Source of the DNA: Salegentibacter sp. R32
GTDB lineage: Bacteria > Bacteroidota > Bacteroidia > Flavobacteriales > Flavobacteriaceae
Length of the DNA stretch: 64,000 bases
Reading direction: 5' to 3'
Assembly (NCBI RefSeq): GCF_008692195.1
Contig: NZ_RXOM01000067.1
Location: forward strand, 1 to 64,000
The position numbers and the translations under genes were made by a program. The notes below the pieces were generated by a model. It made no database searches. It had not been told where the DNA came from and worked only from the letters and a program-made list of their open reading frames with translations. How positions within the stretch are numbered: position 1 is the first letter of the stretch; each line of letters starts with the position of its first letter. Below, one piece after another: positions 4,850-14,549 of the stretch.

Positions 4850-7825
4850 ATGAAATTTTTATTCAGATCCTGCCTTAGGCTAAGTATTTTCTTAGTCCTG
4901 AGTAGCTGGGCTATTCCTTGCACGGGGCAACAGCAAATATCGGGTACCGTAACCAATACCGATAATATGCCCATCCCCGGGGTAAATATTACCTTTAAAA
5001 ATAAACCTGGTGGAACGACCACTAATTTTGATGGAGAATATAAGCTTAACGCACAAGCACAAGACAGCTTGGTATTTGCTTATCTAGGCTATCAAACGCA
5101 AACGATTGCGGTCACCAATCAAACCCAAATCAATATTACGTTACAAGAAGAAGAAAACTCGTTGGGTGATCTAGTGATCAATGCCGGGTATTATACCACT
5201 ACCGAGCGGGAACGCACGGGAAGCATCGAAAAAGTCTCTGCCGAAGAGATTGAGCTCCAACCGGTAGTAAATCCTTTACAAGCGCTACAAGGTAGAATGC
5301 CGGGAGTAGAGGTGGTACAACAAAGTGGTGTCACAGGGCTGGCGGCCAGTATTCAAATACGGGGGCAAAACAGCTTACGTAACAGTCCGGGTAATAACGG
5401 AAATCAGCCGCTTTTTATAGTCGATGGCGTTCCTATAAATTCTAGTCCGGTTCGTACTAGTGGCTTACTAACAAATGTGCCGGGACTCGATCCTTTGAAT
5501 GCGCTTAATTTAGCGAATATAGAAAGTATCGAAGTGCTTAAAGATGCCGATGCTACTGCCATCTACGGATCGAGAGGGGCTAATGGCGTGGTATTGATCA
5601 CGACCAAAAAAGCTAAAAATCAAGGTGGTAAACTACAGATAGAAGCACGCCTGTACTCAGGATTCTCAGAGGTTTCTCATCAAATGGAACTTTTAAATAC
5701 GCAGCAATATATAGCTATGCGCCAGCAAGCTTTGGCAAATGATGGGGTAGAAGCCACCCAGTATAATGCTCCCGATTTAGTGCTTTGGGATCAAAATCGC
5801 TATACCGATTGGCAGGAAGAGCTTTTTGGGCAAACAGCGAGTATCACAAATGCTAATATTGCCGTAGCTAGTGGTAATGAGACGACCTCATTTAACCTCG
5901 GTACCGGGTATCATAAAGAAAGTACCGTTTTTCCCGGAGATTTTGGGTATCAAAAGTTAACGGCTAATGTAAATATTAATCACCATGCTAAAGATCAAAG
6001 GTTGCAGTTAAATTTTAGTGCAAATTATGGAGTAGACCAAAACGAATTATTTAATAACTCATTGGTTAGTCTTGCTACTAGTTTACCACCGAATGCCCCA
6101 CCTATATATACAGAAAACGGAGAGCTAAACTGGGAAAATTGGGTTTGGGAGGGCAATCCCATCGCACAACTTGAAAAAAAGCATACCGTAAATAGTACGA
6201 ATTTATTTACCAACTTTAACTTTAGTTATGAGTTATTTAAAAATTTAAACTTTAAAACCAATTTAGGCTATTCTCATTTAAATAATAATGAAGTTTTAAA
6301 AAATCCTAAACTTGCTTATAATCCTGAGAACTGGAATAATATATATTCATCTTCTACCCATACTGATATTCAAAGAAAATCTTGGATTGTAGAACCTCAA
6401 ATAACCTATACGTTTAAAAAAGATAAGCTACAGTTAGAGGCATTAGCAGGACTCACATTCCAGCAAAGCCAAGATGATTTATTGGTCGTAATTGGGAACA
6501 ATTATAGTAACGAACAGACGATAGGAAACCTTACTGCAGCAGAAGAAGTTCGTGTGAATACCGATGAAACTATCGATTATCGATACAGTGCAGTATTCGG
6601 GCGTGTTGGCGTTAATTGGGATCAAAAATATTACGTCAACTTTACAGGTAGAAGAGATGGTTCTTCTCGCTTTGGAGCAGAAAATCGTTTTGCCAATTTT
6701 GGAGCGATAGGAGCAGCTTGGATATTCTCAGAAGAAGAATATGCAAAAAATGTAGAATGGCTTAGTTTCGGTAAACTTCGTGCCAGTTATGGAAGTACAG
6801 GAAGTGATCAAATTCCTGATTATGGTTTTATGGATACTTATGAGCCTACACCCGGTCCCGGAGGACTTTATCCTACACAGTTAACGAATCCTGAATACTC
6901 TTGGGAAGTCAATAAAAAATTGGAAGCAGCTCTTGAGTTAGGCCTTATCGACAATCGAATACAATTCGATTTGAGTTGGTATAGAAATCGCTCTTCCAAT
7001 CAATTGGTAGGCTATCCGCTCCCATCAATAACAGGTTTTACCTCGGTACAGGCAAATTTTCCTGCTACAGTGCAAAACACAGGATGGGAGTTGGGCCTTA
7101 CCACACGTAATTTTACAAGTGAAAAATTAAAGTGGTCAACTAGTATAAATTTAACTATTCCTAGAAATGAATTAGTTGCTTTTGAAAATATTGAACAAAG
7201 TCCATATCAAAATATTTATCGAGTAGGTGAGCCTTTAAATATTGCTTTACGCTATCGGTATTTAGGAATTAATCCTGAAACTGGATTCTATCAGGTAGAA
7301 GATATCAATAACGATGGGAGCTATAACTATGATGACCGGGAAGTAATACAAAATTTGGGAAGACGTTATTATGGCGGATTAACCAATACCCTTACTTGGG
7401 GCAATGTTAATCTACAGTTTTTACTGGAATACGTGAACCAGAAGAATTATAACTTTTTTACAAATTATACGGCTCCCGGAAATTATGGAAATAAGCCAGT
7501 AGAGTTTTTAAATGCATGGCAACAAGAGGGGGATAATACAATCATTCAGCAATTCTCTCAATCTTCTGCAGCCAATTCTGCCTATGCAAATGCTATAAGA
7601 AGTAATCTTTCCGTAAGCGATGCTTCTTTTCTACGATTAAAAACTATTTCATTGGCCTATAATTTACCTATCAAAGATCTCGCAGTAGGGATTCAAAATG
7701 CAAAGTTGTTTATGCACGGTCAAAACCTTTTTACCCTTACAGATTTTAAAGGTCTTGATCCACAAACCGGTATGTCTTTACCTCCTTTAAAAACAATAAC
7801 CTTGGGTGTCCAGCTTTATTTTTAA
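4850..7825 (+). CDS. SusC/RagA-type TonB-dependent outer membrane transporter
   Basis: A 991-residue protein. It has a signal peptide (residues 1-26, ending CTGQQ) and a carboxypeptidase-regulatory-like beta domain (about 30-105: ISGTVTN, PGVNITF, FDGEYKL). The TonB plug follows (about 115-260, with VDGVPIN and YGSRGANGVVLITTK). The 22-strand barrel ends in a terminal aromatic (LGVQLYF). It imports a ligand captured by the SusD partner encoded 16 bases downstream; the peptidase gene following suggests peptide rather than glycan. The 5' third (to about 5950) is much richer in GC than the rest, suggesting a mosaic gene. Confidence 0.93.
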   Translation: MKFLFRSCLRLSIFLVLSSWAIPCTGQQQISGTVTNTDNMPIPGVNITFKNKPGGTTTNFDGEYKLNAQAQDSLVFAYLGYQTQTIAVTNQTQINITLQEEENSLGDLVINAGYYTTTERERTGSIEKVSAEEIELQPVVNPLQALQGRMPGVEVVQQSGVTGLAASIQIRGQNSLRNSPGNNGNQPLFIVDGVPINSSPVRTSGLLTNVPGLDPLNALNLANIESIEVLKDADATAIYGSRGANGVVLITTKKAKNQGGKLQIEARLYSGFSEVSHQMELLNTQQYIAMRQQALANDGVEATQYNAPDLVLWDQNRYTDWQEELFGQTASITNANIAVASGNETTSFNLGTGYHKESTVFPGDFGYQKLTANVNINHHAKDQRLQLNFSANYGVDQNELFNNSLVSLATSLPPNAPPIYTENGELNWENWVWEGNPIAQLEKKHTVNSTNLFTNFNFSYELFKNLNFKTNLGYSHLNNNEVLKNPKLAYNPENWNNIYSSSTHTDIQRKSWIVEPQITYTFKKDKLQLEALAGLTFQQSQDDLLVVIGNNYSNEQTIGNLTAAEEVRVNTDETIDYRYSAVFGRVGVNWDQKYYVNFTGRRDGSSRFGAENRFANFGAIGAAWIFSEEEYAKNVEWLSFGKLRASYGSTGSDQIPDYGFMDTYEPTPGPGGLYPTQLTNPEYSWEVNKKLEAALELGLIDNRIQFDLSWYRNRSSNQLVGYPLPSITGFTSVQANFPATVQNTGWELGLTTRNFTSEKLKWSTSINLTIPRNELVAFENIEQSPYQNIYRVGEPLNIALRYRYLGINPETGFYQVEDINNDGSYNYDDREVIQNLGRRYYGGLTNTLTWGNVNLQFLLEYVNQKNYNFFTNYTAPGNYGNKPVEFLNAWQQEGDNTIIQQFSQSSAANSAYANAIRSNLSVSDASFLRLKTISLAYNLPIKDLAVGIQNAKLFMHGQNLFTLTDFKGLDPQTGMSLPPLKTITLGVQLYF

Positions 7826-7841
7826 CCTTAAATAAAAAAAC

Positions 7842-9242
7842 ATGAAATATAAATTAATTATACTAATTTTTTTAATGTGTTCAATACTTCACTCTTGCCA
7901 AGAGTTTGTCGAAGTAGATGTTCCTGACCATCGTATGGAAAGTTCGATGGTTTTCAATGATGATGAAACGGCGAAGAGCGCTATAGAAGGTATTTATAAT
8001 GAACTCTCTAGAGCTTCGTTCTCTAGAGGTATTGCTAATTCAGTAAATGTCTTAGCCGGATTATCTTCAGATAACTTAACAACTTCAATAGAAACCTATT
8101 TAGAATTACAGCAATTTCAAAAACACGAATTATTACCGGATAATACCAATAACAATAGTTTATGGGCTAGTGCGTATAACATTATCTATATGTGTAATGC
8201 TGCGATAGAAGGACTAGAGTCTACTTCTAATGTTTCTACGGAAGTAAAATCAGAATTACTAGGACAGGCAAAGTTTTTGAGAGCTTTCTGTTATTTTTAC
8301 CTGACGAATTTATATGGTGAAATCCCATTAATTCTACAAACTGATTACAGAGCTAATGCATTGGCTTATCAAGTAGATAGTGTTCAAGTGTACGAGCAGA
8401 TGATTCTAGATTTAAATGAGGCTAGAGATTTATTGCCTTCCACATACCCGGAAGGAGAAAGAACAAAAGCCACCATAGACGTAGCTAATGCTTTACTGGC
8501 GCGGGTGTATTTGTACCTAGAAGATTGGTCTCAAGCTACCTATTACAGTTCCCAAGTAATAAACAATCAGTCCGACTATCAAATCTTAACTAATCTAGAG
8601 GAAGTTTTTTTAGCGAATAGTCAAGAAGCCTTGTTGCAAATATCTCCTAGAGGTTCGGGAGCTACATCTACGAATACCCCGGAAGGAAATTTTTTTATTA
8701 TTACGAGTACTCCAAATTATTTACGTCCTGTTGCCCTTACCGAAAATTTAATTGAGCAATTTGAGGCAAATGATCTTCGCTTTACAGAATGGGTAGGAGT
8801 TTATAATGATAATGAAACGCTATTCTATTATCCCTATAAATATAAAATTTCATATGCCACCGGGGCAAACTATGAAGAATATTCGATGGTCTTACGATTG
8901 GCTGAACAATACCTAATACATAGTGAATCACTAATAAATCAAAATCAATTACAGGAAGGAATCATTTCGCTAAACAAAATAAGGGAACGAGCAGGTATTC
9001 CACAATTAGATACTCAAATATCTTATACGCAGTCGCAATTACTTGATACAATAGCTGTAGAACGTAGAAGAGAGTTATTTACAGAATGGGGGCATCGTTG
9101 GCTCGATCTCAAAAGAACGCAAAAAGTAGGTGATGTGCTCTCAGAAATAAGTCCAAACTGGCAATCCACAGACCAGTTATATCCAATTCCTGAAGAAGAA
9201 TTACTCAGCAATCCTAACTTAATTCCTAATCCGGGTTATTAA
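7842..9242 (+). CDS. SusD/RagB family outer membrane lipoprotein
   Basis: A 466-residue protein with a lipoprotein signal (lipobox LHSC, Cys19) and the SusD architecture. The N-terminal region contains YNELSRASF, tetratricopeptide-like helices lie around 100-230 (AKFLRAFCYFYLTNLYGEIPL), and the family signature ends the protein (ERRRELFTEWGHRWLDLKRT, then LYPIPEEELLSNPNL). It is the surface ligand-binding lid of the SusC channel encoded just upstream. Its stop codon overlaps the first start of the M16 peptidase gene, so the three are one operon. Confidence 0.93.
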   Translation: MKYKLIILIFLMCSILHSCQEFVEVDVPDHRMESSMVFNDDETAKSAIEGIYNELSRASFSRGIANSVNVLAGLSSDNLTTSIETYLELQQFQKHELLPDNTNNNSLWASAYNIIYMCNAAIEGLESTSNVSTEVKSELLGQAKFLRAFCYFYLTNLYGEIPLILQTDYRANALAYQVDSVQVYEQMILDLNEARDLLPSTYPEGERTKATIDVANALLARVYLYLEDWSQATYYSSQVINNQSDYQILTNLEEVFLANSQEALLQISPRGSGATSTNTPEGNFFIITSTPNYLRPVALTENLIEQFEANDLRFTEWVGVYNDNETLFYYPYKYKISYATGANYEEYSMVLRLAEQYLIHSESLINQNQLQEGIISLNKIRERAGIPQLDTQISYTQSQLLDTIAVERRRELFTEWGHRWLDLKRTQKVGDVLSEISPNWQSTDQLYPIPEEELLSNPNLIPNPGY

Positions 9243-12106
9243 TGATAATTATGTATTTAAAGAAGATTTTATTATTGTGTTTATACCTGTCCTTTTTTAT
9301 CGGGAAAGCACAAACTGTAGTGCAAAAAGACTTAAAGGATAATAAAGAAATTATGCCAGAGGATCATCTGCCTATAAATGGTGTTTTAAAAAATGGGTTT
9401 AGTTATTATTTAAAACCTACTTGTAAAACCGATCAGATTGAATTGAACTTAATAGTTAAAGCTGGAAGTAATCAGGAAAAAGAAAATCAATTTGCTATGG
9501 CTCATTTTATGGAACATATGGTACTCAAAGCCGGAAAGCATATCAATTTAAAAATGAGATATGAATCAGATATATTTCGAGAGGCTAAAATTAATCCAAA
9601 GTCATTTACTGCAAAAACGGAATTGTCCTATACCAGTTTTAAAGTAACTATTCCTAACAATCCAAAAGCACTATCCGCTATTTTTCTATTCTATAGCGAT
9701 ATTTTATATGATTTGGAATTTAAACAGGAATATATAAATAGTGAACGATCTCCATTTATTGATGAACACGATCGTAAAGGAAGCGGTACGAGTACGGCAT
9801 ACTTAGACGATATTGTAGAACGAAAGCTCAAGGGGAGCTCTTCAATACCAGAAGACTTTAATGAGTATATATGGAATATAGATAGGGAGCCATTAATAGA
9901 TTTCTATAACGAATGGTATCTTCCTGAAAATACTTCTTTAATCATAACAGGAAATATAGGTGATATAAGTCAACTAGAAACTAAAATCAAACATCGCTTT
10001 TCCCGAGACAGTGAAAATAATATAACTTCCAAAACTGATGAAATAAAAAATTTTTATGCAAGTAGCCCTTCTTGCTTTATTAAACAAGAGCGGAAAGAAT
10101 TGGTATCTGAAGCTAAAGTTCAGGAGGTATATTGGCGGCTATATTTTAAAGAGTTTGAAGGAAATATAGATACGAATAAAAAAGTCACATTGGAAGAAAT
10201 TTGGCTAAAAAGTATTGTTGTTCAGCTTCTAAATACACATTTCCAGAACATTTCAGAACAATACAATACCCATTATTTTGCACATGCGGGTTTCAAAGAA
10301 TTTGGTGCATTAAAAATAAGTATAGGTGCTCCTCGCGGTCAAAATAAGAAAGCAATACAAGCAGTAATGCAAGTTATTAATGACTTAAATAAAAATGGAA
10401 TCACTAACGAAGAAATGAATAGAATTAAAGAAGAAGAGTATGCGAAGCTTAATCAATTAAGTCTACAAAGCTCCTCTTATTGGTCTCAAAAAATAATTAA
10501 TCATATTGTAGATCAAGAACCTCTAATAGCCGATGAAATACCTAAAAAACAAAATTTTTTGAAAAAACTCAAGGTAATACACCTGGATAGCATTTTAGGT
10601 AAATATTTAAAATCTATGCCTGAAGATATTTCTTTGATTACTTCTAATGCTAATCCTGCAATGAAACTTAAGGAATCTACCGTCCGAAATTGGATTAGAA
10701 AATCAAAAACTGAATTTTATGCACCTTTAGCTTCAAGTCAATTATTAAAAACAAGATTACAGCAAAAAATACCTGATTTTAAATTAGTTGATTATAAAAA
10801 AATAATGGTTAATATTCCAAATGCGGAATCGTATGAGTTAAAAAACGGAATAAAAATATTGTTCAAATCTGGTGACGTAGCTCCCAGTGTTTATGGAGAT
10901 GAAAATAATCTTAGAATACAGGGTTATTCCTCTGAAGGAGCAAAATGTTTTTCTTCAAAAAATTTTTACAATGTCATCAATGCACCGGACATTATAAAAA
11001 ATTCGGGAGTGGGGGATCTTAACAAATTTGAATTAAAAAAATTGGTAAAAGACGAACTAGATAAATTTATGATCCATCCCTATATTAATCCTTACGAATC
11101 CGGTTTACATGTGAATACCAGTCTAGAGAATTTAGAATTAACGTTCCAACTAATATATCTCTATTTTACTGACCCCAATAAAAATTATGATGCTTTTCAT
11201 GACTGGAAAGATGGTGCCTCTTTTCGTAATCTAAATAGAATAAATCAGGATGATTTTCTCAACCAAATCAAAGAGAATCTTCAAGATCCATACTACGTAC
11301 CTCAAGGCTCAAAACTCCTTGAAGGTATTTATCAAACAGAGTTGGCGAGTGCATATCAATCATATCACCAATTATTTGCTGATGCATCAAATTTTACATT
11401 TTTATTTTCAGGTAATTTTGATGAACAAACAGTCTTGAAACTATGTAGAAAATATTTAGGTAATTTACCAAATTTAAATAGTAAAAATAACTGTCCGAAA
11501 TTACCAAAAAAACCTATACATAAACCAAAAGTATCTGAAGAGCAGGAATATTCTGCTAGTGGTAAATCGGATTATATCCGCTTTAAGCTATCCTATTTAA
11601 CACCTATAAATGAAAATAATGATTGGAAAGATCAAATTAAACGAGACATCATCTACAGAATTCTAGATTATAGTTTAATGAAAAGTTTACGTTTTGACTC
11701 GGATAAAGGGGGACCATATGGAATAGGAGTTGGTAATTATCAAACTCATCAACCAGATTATTATAATGAAATTACAATTGACTTTGGTGCCAGACCTGAA
11801 GATGGCGAAAGATTAATAAATGAAGCTAAAGACGTAGTAAAAAGTCTTATTGATGGAAACTTATCAAAGGGATTTTTTGATATGACGATTACTAATTTTA
11901 AGGCTAAGAAAAATAAATATACCAATAAGGAAATTCTAAAAAATTTATATGAATACACAAAATACGGTAAACCATGGGTGACAATAGAAGAAAAGCAAGA
12001 ATATCTTGAAAGTTTAACTTATGATGAAGTAATTGTTTATGCTCATCAACTAATGAATGAAAAACCTTATGTGTTTAAGTGGATTCCAAAACCTTTAATT
12101 AAATAA
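9242..12106 (+). CDS. M16 family zinc metallopeptidase (pitrilysin-like)
   Basis: About 954 residues. The inverted zinc motif HFMEH lies at residues 88-92, with a probable third ligand Glu near residue 175 (PFIDEHD). Two M16 halves are present, the C-terminal half being a non-catalytic clamp domain (LLEGIYQTELASAY, FLFSGNFDEQTVL). An N-terminal signal peptide starts better at the fourth codon (ATG 9251, MYLKKILLLCLYL) than at 9242. The likely location is periplasmic. Members degrade or process peptides; encoded third in a susCD operon it probably cleaves the imported peptide. The expected Lys/Arg cleavage preference cannot be judged. A strong hairpin terminator follows at once. Confidence 0.9.
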   Translation: MIIMYLKKILLLCLYLSFFIGKAQTVVQKDLKDNKEIMPEDHLPINGVLKNGFSYYLKPTCKTDQIELNLIVKAGSNQEKENQFAMAHFMEHMVLKAGKHINLKMRYESDIFREAKINPKSFTAKTELSYTSFKVTIPNNPKALSAIFLFYSDILYDLEFKQEYINSERSPFIDEHDRKGSGTSTAYLDDIVERKLKGSSSIPEDFNEYIWNIDREPLIDFYNEWYLPENTSLIITGNIGDISQLETKIKHRFSRDSENNITSKTDEIKNFYASSPSCFIKQERKELVSEAKVQEVYWRLYFKEFEGNIDTNKKVTLEEIWLKSIVVQLLNTHFQNISEQYNTHYFAHAGFKEFGALKISIGAPRGQNKKAIQAVMQVINDLNKNGITNEEMNRIKEEEYAKLNQLSLQSSSYWSQKIINHIVDQEPLIADEIPKKQNFLKKLKVIHLDSILGKYLKSMPEDISLITSNANPAMKLKESTVRNWIRKSKTEFYAPLASSQLLKTRLQQKIPDFKLVDYKKIMVNIPNAESYELKNGIKILFKSGDVAPSVYGDENNLRIQGYSSEGAKCFSSKNFYNVINAPDIIKNSGVGDLNKFELKKLVKDELDKFMIHPYINPYESGLHVNTSLENLELTFQLIYLYFTDPNKNYDAFHDWKDGASFRNLNRINQDDFLNQIKENLQDPYYVPQGSKLLEGIYQTELASAYQSYHQLFADASNFTFLFSGNFDEQTVLKLCRKYLGNLPNLNSKNNCPKLPKKPIHKPKVSEEQEYSASGKSDYIRFKLSYLTPINENNDWKDQIKRDIIYRILDYSLMKSLRFDSDKGGPYGIGVGNYQTHQPDYYNEITIDFGARPEDGERLINEAKDVVKSLIDGNLSKGFFDMTITNFKAKKNKYTNKEILKNLYEYTKYGKPWVTIEEKQEYLESLTYDEVIVYAHQLMNEKPYVFKWIPKPLIK

Positions 12107-12110
12107 AAAA

Positions 12111-12140
12111 AGCCTTGCGGTTAGACCGCAAGGACTTTTT
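12111..12140. terminator. bidirectional terminator between the M16 and DUF6520 genes
   Basis: Perfect 9-bp stem CCTTGCGGT / ACCGCAAGG with loop TAG, A-run before and T-run after. It serves the rightward susCD-M16 operon and the leftward DUF6520 gene. Confidence 0.9.
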
Positions 12141-12143
12141 TTC

Positions 12144-12407
12144 CTAAAGATCAATTATTTCACCTGAAGCAGAGTTCAGAGGAGTAGATTCATCTTCAGT
12201 GGCAAATACTTGATATTCGGTAGGGTTAGGTAAAAATCTTACCTTACAGTCTTCCGAACCCATAACACAGTCTACATTAACCGATTCCCATCCATTGGGA
12301 CCATTAATGTATCCAGTGACTTGTTGATCTGTTGCACTTACCGTAGTAAATGACATCCCGGTGGCAAAAATCAATGCCAATACGGGCAATAACATTTTAA
12401 TTTTCAT
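12144..12407 (-). CDS. DUF6520 family small exported protein
   Basis: An 87-residue protein with a signal peptide of about 25 residues (MKIKMLLPVLALIFATGMSF...) and a 62-residue mature part. The mature part carries a CX6C pair (DCVMGSEDC) after a Gly/Trp/Val segment (NGWESVNV), the pattern I associate with DUF6520. No function is established. It lies between the susCD-peptidase operon and a MauE/DoxX membrane protein, so the mature peptide and its possible disulfide may be handled by these neighbours. It could be the secreted signal or substrate of the locus; that is inference. Confidence 0.75.
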   Translation of the reverse strand: MKIKMLLPVLALIFATGMSFTTVSATDQQVTGYINGPNGWESVNVDCVMGSEDCKVRFLPNPTEYQVFATEDESTPLNSASGEIIDL

Positions 12408-12493
12408 AATTTAAAAATTTTAATGGTTAAAAAATATGCTTACTCTTTTATACAGGTTTTCAGCTTTTTCCTGACTTTGCTGCGCAGCAAAAA

Positions 12494-12922
12494 TTAGCTC
12501 TTTGATATTTTGAAATGATAATACATCTCCACAAATGTTAAGCTCAACAAACCAATTTGAAGGTATAAGTGTTGAGTCCAACCGATTAATGCAATTACTC
12601 CACCACAAGAACAAGGGGAGTAAGGAGCTACCAATAGTATTGCTAGGGTATAAATAATATAGGTTATTAGTAGAATCACAATTAGGTAAATTGCTTGTAC
12701 TTGAAACCTTTTCCAAATTAAACCGATAACTACAAACACCTCAAGTATAGGTATTAACCAAGCCATAATATGGATGACCAAACTCGGTAATTCTAGAATT
12801 GGAGAATTAACTAAATTGGTATAAAACTTTTCTTGTTCTAATAGTTTGGTGATCGCTGCAAATGCGAATACTATAAGAAGTATATAACTGATACTTATGT
12901 AAATAATTTTATCCCTTGTCAT
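12494..12922 (-). CDS. MauE/DoxX-like redox-associated membrane protein
   Basis: A 142-residue protein with four hydrophobic helices (about 8-26, 46-67, 73-95 and 113-133) and a Cys-rich loop PCSCGGVI between the third and fourth, typical of the MauE/DoxX family. Such proteins carry reducing or oxidising equivalents across the membrane for thiol chemistry. It is 86 bases upstream of the DUF6520 gene in the same direction, so it is probably co-expressed and may set the Cys state of that peptide (inference). Confidence 0.8.
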   Translation of the reverse strand: MTRDKIIYISISYILLIVFAFAAITKLLEQEKFYTNLVNSPILELPSLVIHIMAWLIPILEVFVVIGLIWKRFQVQAIYLIVILLITYIIYTLAILLVAPYSPCSCGGVIALIGWTQHLYLQIGLLSLTFVEMYYHFKISKS

Positions 12923-13028
12923 AACCTATGTTTTCTTGACTGAGATAAAATTGAAACAATTAATTTATTTTTAAGGTAGAAAGAATTGCTTTTAGAGGAT
13001 TATATATTAATGCTTTAAAGTAGTTTAC

Positions 13029-13931
13029 TCACTTTCTACCTTTTCTAAATTTATTAGGAGAAATACCATACTTCAATTTAAAAGCTCTGGAAAAATGAGG
13101 AAAACTCTTAAACGCTAAGGAGGAAGCAATTGTTTTTAAAGACATTGGGGTATTTTTAATGAGCACTAAAGATTGTTCCAAACGTTTATGAAGATGAAAT
13201 TTAAAAATAGTCGTTTGGTATAATTGTTTAAATCCTTTTTTAAGTTTATTCTCATTTAGGTTGAACTGTCTTGATAGTTGAATAATTGAGGGTAAAGACT
13301 CGTGAAGATGATTTAAAATATATTGGTGAACATCTCTAATTTTTTGAATGTCCGCTTGAAGCTGAAGTACATTATTTTTGGGATAATTCGATATCGAATC
13401 TTTCTCGTTAAGCGTTATAGGAGTTGTGGATTGTAATAATCCCTGAATCAAATAATAATCTTTTTTCTTATGATGTAATAGATAAATCATCCCTGATAAA
13501 CTCCAATGAGATAATCCGGAATTCGTTGTAAAACCAAGTTGTAAAAGTTCGGTATGGTGCATGTCTTCAGAAAGTTCAAGGATACTTTGTTTTAGTTTAT
13601 CTAAAGTAGACTTTAAAAGTATTTCATCTAATGTATTTTCCAATAAAATATGAATATTAAATTTTTCACGATCTGCCGGTGGAATAGAATAAGAAATTAA
13701 AGTAAAATACTGATCATAAATGAGAATGATAGGAGGCTGGCTTAGTTTCATTGATCGGACCGTCAATAGTAAGCCTAGTTCCTCAGCCAGCATATTCATT
13801 AGTAAACTAAAATCTTCGATGGTATCTTTTATTCCAGAAAGCTCAATTCGATATTGAAAATTTCCTTTCGCTAATTCCAGTATCATTTTTCTTAAGAAAC
13901 TAATGCGCCGTTGTTGTTGGTGATCTGTCAT
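13029..13931 (-). CDS. AraC-family regulator with HAMP-like N-terminus
   Basis: A 300-residue protein. The start chosen is ATG 13931, which leaves 7 bases after the upstream STAS-like gene; an earlier in-frame ATG at 14003 would overlap that gene by 65 bases. Residues about 18-52 (ELAKGNFQYRIELSG...MLAEELG) resemble a HAMP helix pair without membrane segments. A PAS-like middle region follows. The C-terminal 100 residues are two AraC helix-turn-helix motifs (SRQFNLNENKLKKGFKQLY and IASSLAFKSFPHFSRAFK). It is likely the regulator of the DUF6520/MauE genes or of the susCD operon it shares the locus with. Confidence 0.85.
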   Translation of the reverse strand: MTDHQQQRRISFLRKMILELAKGNFQYRIELSGIKDTIEDFSLLMNMLAEELGLLLTVRSMKLSQPPIILIYDQYFTLISYSIPPADREKFNIHILLENTLDEILLKSTLDKLKQSILELSEDMHHTELLQLGFTTNSGLSHWSLSGMIYLLHHKKKDYYLIQGLLQSTTPITLNEKDSISNYPKNNVLQLQADIQKIRDVHQYILNHLHESLPSIIQLSRQFNLNENKLKKGFKQLYQTTIFKFHLHKRLEQSLVLIKNTPMSLKTIASSLAFKSFPHFSRAFKLKYGISPNKFRKGRK

Positions 13932-13938
13932 TTCTTTA

Positions 13939-14328
13939 TCATTTATAATGCTGTAGGTATTCAATGGCCTTTTCTCGCTGATAGAAGATTTTTGTAGGAA
14001 CACGCGGAGGGTTTACTTCAATAAAAAAGTCAAGCAAATGATTAGGAATGTCCATAGCAACGATATAGGCTACGGCTTTAATCAACAAAGAACCCTCGAA
14101 AGCTAAGTATTTTCTTGCTTCAATATCAGGATAATTGATGGCACTCATATCACATAAAATAGGATAAGCCTTTTCTTTTTGCAAAGAAATTCGATCATCT
14201 ACGATCTTCTTTGCTGCTTTTAAATCGAAATTCGGAATATTGGAATAATTGAAAAAAAGAATACCATTTTCCAGATATATTTCAGCATAATCCGTTCTTA
14301 TATAATTAATCATATCACACGTTTTCAC
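13939..14328 (-). CDS. STAS/SpoIIAA-like small cytoplasmic protein
   Basis: A 129-residue soluble protein with alternating strands and helices (AEIYLENGILFFNYS, YPILCDMSAI, AVAYIVAMD), as in the STAS/SpoIIAA-like proteins of Bacteroidota. ATG 14313 (sixth codon) is an equally good start. It is translated just ahead of the AraC-like regulator, so they are probably a sensor/regulator pair. STAS domains usually bind a partner protein or small ligand; which one cannot be told. Confidence 0.65.
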   Translation of the reverse strand: MKTCDMINYIRTDYAEIYLENGILFFNYSNIPNFDLKAAKKIVDDRISLQKEKAYPILCDMSAINYPDIEARKYLAFEGSLLIKAVAYIVAMDIPNHLLDFFIEVNPPRVPTKIFYQREKAIEYLQHYK

Positions 14329-14549
14329 GATTAAATTACAAATAAATCAGATAAAGTGTAATTTATATTGCTTCATTTTGTAGTAATTTGGAATAAATAG
14401 CTAGATATTTTGTTTGAAATTTTACTTTAAAGGATTTTTTCTTATCCAAGAAGGATTATTATTCTAGTTACTACTCATAATTACCAGTCCACATTTATAA
14501 AATGTTTAGTTTCAGAAAAATAGATTGTTAATCTTAAAAATTATTGATT

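Noticed and set aside
4831-5022. Minus-strand frame of 63 codons at the start of susC
   Set aside because: Antisense shadow of the susC signal peptide and beta domain.
12420-12716. Minus-strand frame of 98 codons overlapping the MauE/DoxX gene
   Set aside because: Out-of-frame shadow; the MauE/DoxX frame has four clear helices and the CSCGG motif.
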